Below, piece by piece: positions 7,198 through 9,414 of a DNA stretch of 9,414 bases; within the stretch, counting starts at the first letter, position 1; each line of letters starts with the position of its first letter. The stretch is taken from assembly GCA_018400395.1 (NCBI GenBank), contig JAGYMN010000044.1, positions 1 through 9,414 of the forward strand. Reading direction: 5' to 3'. Both the position numbers and the translations under genes were made by a program. The DNA is from Actinomycetota bacterium. GTDB taxonomy: Bacteria; Actinomycetota; Humimicrobiia; Humimicrobiales; Humimicrobiaceae. The notes under the pieces are model-generated. The model saw nothing but the letters and a program-made list of their open reading frames with translations, was not told the DNA's origin and did not search any database.

Positions 7198-7348
7198 TCC
7201 CTGTTTTATGGTTTTAGCTCAGGAAGAAAGTGATTATTTTCCTAAGTTAAAAAAATGCTTTGTCCGGCTATGGAAGCAGATATGTCTTATCTTGCTGTAA
7301 GCCTGCAAAAAGGGAGGAGCTTTTTCTATTCGGAGGTAAGGATATTTT

Positions 7349-7364
7349 AGGTATATTTATACCT
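7349..7364. promoter_or_regulatory. Inverted repeat AGGTAT-N4-ATACCT, possible operator
   Basis: AGGTAT (7349-7354) and ATACCT (7359-7364) are perfect inverted copies around ATTT. The short spacer would suit a compact homodimeric regulator site, or a stem with a 4-base loop. The site is 115 bases before the creatininase start and 152 bases before the MATE start, so either or both could be regulated. Confidence 0.35.
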
Positions 7365-7376
7365 GCTGAGCTTATT

Positions 7377-7400
7377 AGGGTAAGAATCAAAAGATACCCT
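7377..7400. promoter_or_regulatory. Inverted repeat AGGGTA-N12-TACCCT, possible operator or stem-loop
   Basis: AGGGTA (7377-7382) and TACCCT (7395-7400) are perfect inverted copies 12 bases apart. The half-sites resemble those of the dyad at 7349-7364. A T-rich stretch (AAATTTTTATATTT, 7408-7421) follows but not directly after the stem, so a terminator is unlikely. Confidence 0.3.
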
Positions 7401-7478
7401 GTCAGATAAATTTTTATATTTCTCCGGAATGATTTTTTATTCAGTTACACCGGTGTTTGTATTATTAAAAGATAAGGA

Positions 7479-8240
7479 ATGAGACCATATATTTTAGCTG
7501 AAACAAACTGGGAAGTACTTAAGAATGCTTCCATTGATCTGGCGGTGCTGCCCTGGGGCGCTACTGAGGCGCATAATTATCATTTACCGTACTCCACCGA
7601 TAATATTGAATCAGACAGTATAGCTGCAGGGTCTGCTGCCATAGCCTGGGAGAAAGGTGCCAGGGTAATGGTTCTTCCAACAATCCCCTTTGGGGTAAAC
7701 ACCGGACAGAAGGATGTTTTTCTTACTATCAATCTGAATCCGGGAACACAATACGCCATACTGAATGATATTATTGAGGGCCTTAACAGGCAGGGTGTGC
7801 ATAAGTTTCTGATAATGAACAGTCACGGCGGTAATGATTTCAAGCCCCTGGTAAGGGAACTTGGGCTCAGGTATCCTGAGATGTTCATTGGCATAGCCGA
7901 ATGGTTCCGTATGCCGGATATTGACGGATATTTTGAAGAGCCGGGTGATCATGCCGGGGAGATGGAAACGAGCCTGCTTTTATATCTTAGGCCTGACCTT
8001 GTCCTTCCGAAGGAAAGATGGGGCAAAGGGAATGAGAAAAGAAACAGGATCTCAGCTTTTTCGGCTGGATGGGTCTGGACTGAAAGAAGGTGGTCGCAGG
8101 TGAGTGAGGATACCGGGATAGGTGATCCCGCCGGTGCAAGTAGTGAAAAGGGTGAAGGTTTCTACCAGGCAGTATGCAAAAGGATGGCTGAGCTCTTTAT
8201 TGAAATATGCAAGACGGATATTGATGACATGTATAAATAA
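7479..8240 (+). CDS. Creatininase-family metal-dependent amidohydrolase
   Basis: A 253-residue cytosolic enzyme of the creatininase superfamily, which hydrolyses cyclic or linear C-N amide-type bonds using two divalent metals. Family members include creatinine amidohydrolase, formamidopyrimidine deformylases of riboflavin/F420 synthesis and the peptidase MftE. Metal-site motifs are present: WGATEAHNYHLPYSTDN (residues 26-42) supplies Glu30, His32 and Asp41 with the same spacing as creatininase; NSHGGN (114-119) supplies His116; and DHAGEMETS (157-165) supplies Glu161. The length is normal. The usual EQHGxHLP pattern is altered to EAHNYHLP here, so the substrate may differ from the characterised enzymes. 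It has no signal peptide and no metabolic partner nearby, so the substrate is unknown. The ATG at 7479 is directly preceded by AAGGA without a spacer, which is unlikely to act as a ribosome site. Confidence 0.92.
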   Translation: MRPYILAETNWEVLKNASIDLAVLPWGATEAHNYHLPYSTDNIESDSIAAGSAAIAWEKGARVMVLPTIPFGVNTGQKDVFLTINLNPGTQYAILNDIIEGLNRQGVHKFLIMNSHGGNDFKPLVRELGLRYPEMFIGIAEWFRMPDIDGYFEEPGDHAGEMETSLLLYLRPDLVLPKERWGKGNEKRNRISAFSAGWVWTERRWSQVSEDTGIGDPAGASSEKGEGFYQAVCKRMAELFIEICKTDIDDMYK

Positions 8241-8276
8241 TTATCCGGGAATTAGTAAGCTGTATTATCATGAAAC

Positions 8277-8286
8277 TGATTAATCA
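8277..8286. promoter_or_regulatory. 10-bp palindrome TGATTAATCA before the LytTR gene
   Basis: A perfect palindrome in the 67-base gap between the creatininase and LytTR genes, 21 bases before the ATG at 8308. It could be an operator, possibly autoregulatory, but a 10-bp AT-rich palindrome has a fair chance of being accidental. Confidence 0.2.
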
Positions 8287-8307
8287 TTAGATTCCAAAGA
8301 AGAAACT

Positions 8308-9183
8308 ATGTTAGAGAAATTTCTTGCAGTTCTGAAGAAGCGGTATCCCCGGCATTACCTAATGAAAAAACCACTTGCAGGGATGCTTGTCCTGGCACTC
8401 ACCAACTTTGGATTCCTGGAACTGTACAGACCTGTTATGGTCCACCAGGCAGGTGATTTGAGTTACAGTTTTACTATGGCCATTTATAGTTTCTTTTCTG
8501 CTCTGTTTGTTTACCTGCTTGTAAAGTTGCTTAATCTCTTCCGGTTTTTCACAGATGATGAAAAGTGGACAGTGCTTAAAGAAATGCTGGCAATTGTGAT
8601 AATACTGCTTGGAATGGGTGTAGCAATATATCTGGCCGGTTTCCTTATTGAAACTCCGGCACAGAGATGGAACATGAACACATTCTTAGACTCCTGCAAA
8701 AATTCTTTTTTGATCGGTATAATACCATTATTACTGATCAGTCTTCTGAATTTCAGGTATCTCTTGCCTCGTGGCGACTGGATTGAACAGGATATTAATA
8801 CCGGCATTCCTGAGCAGGATTCTTCAGAGGAATTGATTAGTATTAAGTCAAAACTAAAGAAAGAAGAACTTAGCTTTTTGCCCGGACAGTTAATTTATAT
8901 TTCATCTGACGGTAATTACACAGATTTTTACCTTGATCTGGATAAGGGGATAACAAAAATGACAATCCGTAATTCGATAAGTAATATCGAAGATCAACTG
9001 GCTGAGATTAGTTTCTTTATTAGAACACACCGTGCTTTTATCGTGAATCTTAAGAGAGTAAGCAAAAAACAGGGTAATGCTCTGGGCTATAAATTGACTA
9101 TGGAAGGGGCAAATCAAAAGGTCCCTGTTTCACGACAAAAGACCAGGGAATTTGATCAAGAGCTGAAAAGATTTCTGAGTTAA
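8308..9183 (+). CDS. Membrane-anchored LytTR-family transcriptional regulator
   Basis: A 291-residue protein joining a membrane region to a DNA-binding domain. Four hydrophobic helices are visible at about residues 22-40, 54-78, 91-114 and 132-150, followed by a charged linker (about 155-185) and a C-terminal LytTR domain (about 186-290). LytTR signatures are LIYISSDGNYTDFYL (195-209), RNSISNIEDQL (221-231), FIRTHRAFIVNL (237-248) and VPVSRQKTREF (272-282). LytTR domains bind DNA through beta strands and usually follow a receiver domain; here the receiver is absent and the membrane segments replace it. This suggests that the protein senses a membrane or extracellular signal directly, or works with a histidine kinase encoded elsewhere. 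No kinase gene is adjacent. It starts 67 bases after the creatininase stop. The exported-protein gene starting at 9359 is a possible target by position. Confidence 0.92.
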   Translation: MLEKFLAVLKKRYPRHYLMKKPLAGMLVLALTNFGFLELYRPVMVHQAGDLSYSFTMAIYSFFSALFVYLLVKLLNLFRFFTDDEKWTVLKEMLAIVIILLGMGVAIYLAGFLIETPAQRWNMNTFLDSCKNSFLIGIIPLLLISLLNFRYLLPRGDWIEQDINTGIPEQDSSEELISIKSKLKKEELSFLPGQLIYISSDGNYTDFYLDLDKGITKMTIRNSISNIEDQLAEISFFIRTHRAFIVNLKRVSKKQGNALGYKLTMEGANQKVPVSRQKTREFDQELKRFLS

Positions 9184-9288
9184 TCTCTTGCCACTCATAA
9201 CAGAATCTAGCATTTCGTAACACATTACGGGTGTCTGTATGCCTGTACTTTACATGTGACAACAAATTCTTGCTGTATATCCCTGTTT

Positions 9289-9320
9289 CTTGCATGCAAT
9301 ATTCATAATCCTTCACTTTG
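9289..9320 (+). promoter_or_regulatory. Candidate Bacteroidota-type promoter before the right-edge gene
   Basis: CTTG (9289-9292) and TCACTTTG (9313-9320) are 20 bases apart and resemble the Bacteroidota -33 TTTG and -7 TAnnTTTG elements, with one mismatch each. Transcription would begin near 9327, giving a leader of about 30 bases before the ATG at 9359. A palindrome TTGCATGCAA (9290-9299) overlaps the -33-like part and could bind a regulator. Confidence 0.35.
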
Positions 9321-9358
9321 AAGAGTTATTAAATGAAAATAATTTAAAAAAAAGGATT

Positions 9359-9414
9359 ATGAAACGGATTCACAGGCTGAACAAAATCTCAAAAAAGGTA
9401 TTAGCAATGTTATT
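9359..9414 (+). CDS. N-terminal start of an exported or membrane protein (3' truncated)
   Basis: ATG 9359 opens a frame that stays open to the window edge: 18 full codons, MKRIHRLNKISKKVLAML. The basic start followed by hydrophobic residues looks like the beginning of a signal peptide or first membrane helix. AAAAGGAT (9350-9357) lies just upstream and could aid initiation, although the spacing is short. It shares its strand with the LytTR regulator 175 bases upstream and has a candidate promoter of its own. Nothing about function can be said. Confidence 0.5.
   Translation, partial: MKRIHRLNKISKKVLAML

Larger units (their letters stand above)
7198..7478. other. Divergent intergenic region between MATE and creatininase genes
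   Basis: This 281-base spacer must contain promoters for both neighbours, but no exact TAnnTTTG with a spaced -33 element is visible on either strand. Its middle and right parts hold several inverted repeats: AGGTAT-ATTT-ATACCT (7349-7364), AGGGTA-N12-TACCCT (7377-7400) and the palindrome ACACCGGTGT (7447-7456). An extra AGGTA lies at 7334-7338. No small gene or RNA gene is convincing. Confidence 0.55.

Noticed and set aside
6245..7300. Plus-strand open frames at 6245-6634 and 6848-7300
   Set aside because: They lie antisense to the MATE gene, which has clear family motifs and membrane segments. Their translations are rich in Ile, Thr and Pro as expected from reading a membrane-protein gene backward, and show no domain.

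Overview
The window looks like ordinary chromosomal DNA from a member of the Bacteroidota, probably an environmental Bacteroidales or Marinilabiliales relative. This is an inference from three things. The proteins have a Bacteroidota flavour (SufT-type DUF59 protein, short-form QueG, membrane-anchored LytTR regulator, DUF4932-like lipoprotein). Shine-Dalgarno sequences are largely absent. Some intergenic regions carry matches to the Bacteroidota -7 promoter element TAnnTTTG. There are no tRNA or rRNA genes, insertion sequences, CRISPR arrays or phage genes.

Layout, left to right: (1) 1-1378, a plus-strand run with the C-terminal end of an unrecognised protein, a SufT/MIP18-family Fe-S maturation protein and epoxyqueuosine reductase QueG. 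The last two are separated by 4 bases and are surely cotranscribed. (2) About 1380-5800, a plus-strand block that is more AT-rich in its first half: an AraC-family regulator, a small putative secreted protein of unknown function, an HExxH lipoprotein (DUF4932-like) and a second exported HExxH protein of a different type. (3) 5842-7197, a MATE-family exporter on the minus strand, convergent with the second metallopeptidase. (4) A 281-base divergent intergenic region with several inverted repeats. (5) 7479-8240, a creatininase-family metal-dependent amidohydrolase. (6) 8308-9183, a four-helix membrane protein with a C-terminal LytTR DNA-binding domain. (7) The first 18 codons of an exported or membrane protein running off the right edge.

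How the genes fit together: QueG needs two [4Fe-4S] clusters and SufT-type proteins help load Fe-S clusters, so the sufT-queG pair makes functional sense. The middle block (regulator, small secreted protein, two exported zinc-peptidase-like proteins) is the least ordinary part and the best candidate for an undescribed secreted proteolytic module. The sequence shows only adjacency and shared export signals, not that the proteins act together. MATE, creatininase and LytTR look like independent transcription units. I found no clear evidence of a defence system or other novel multi-gene machine.
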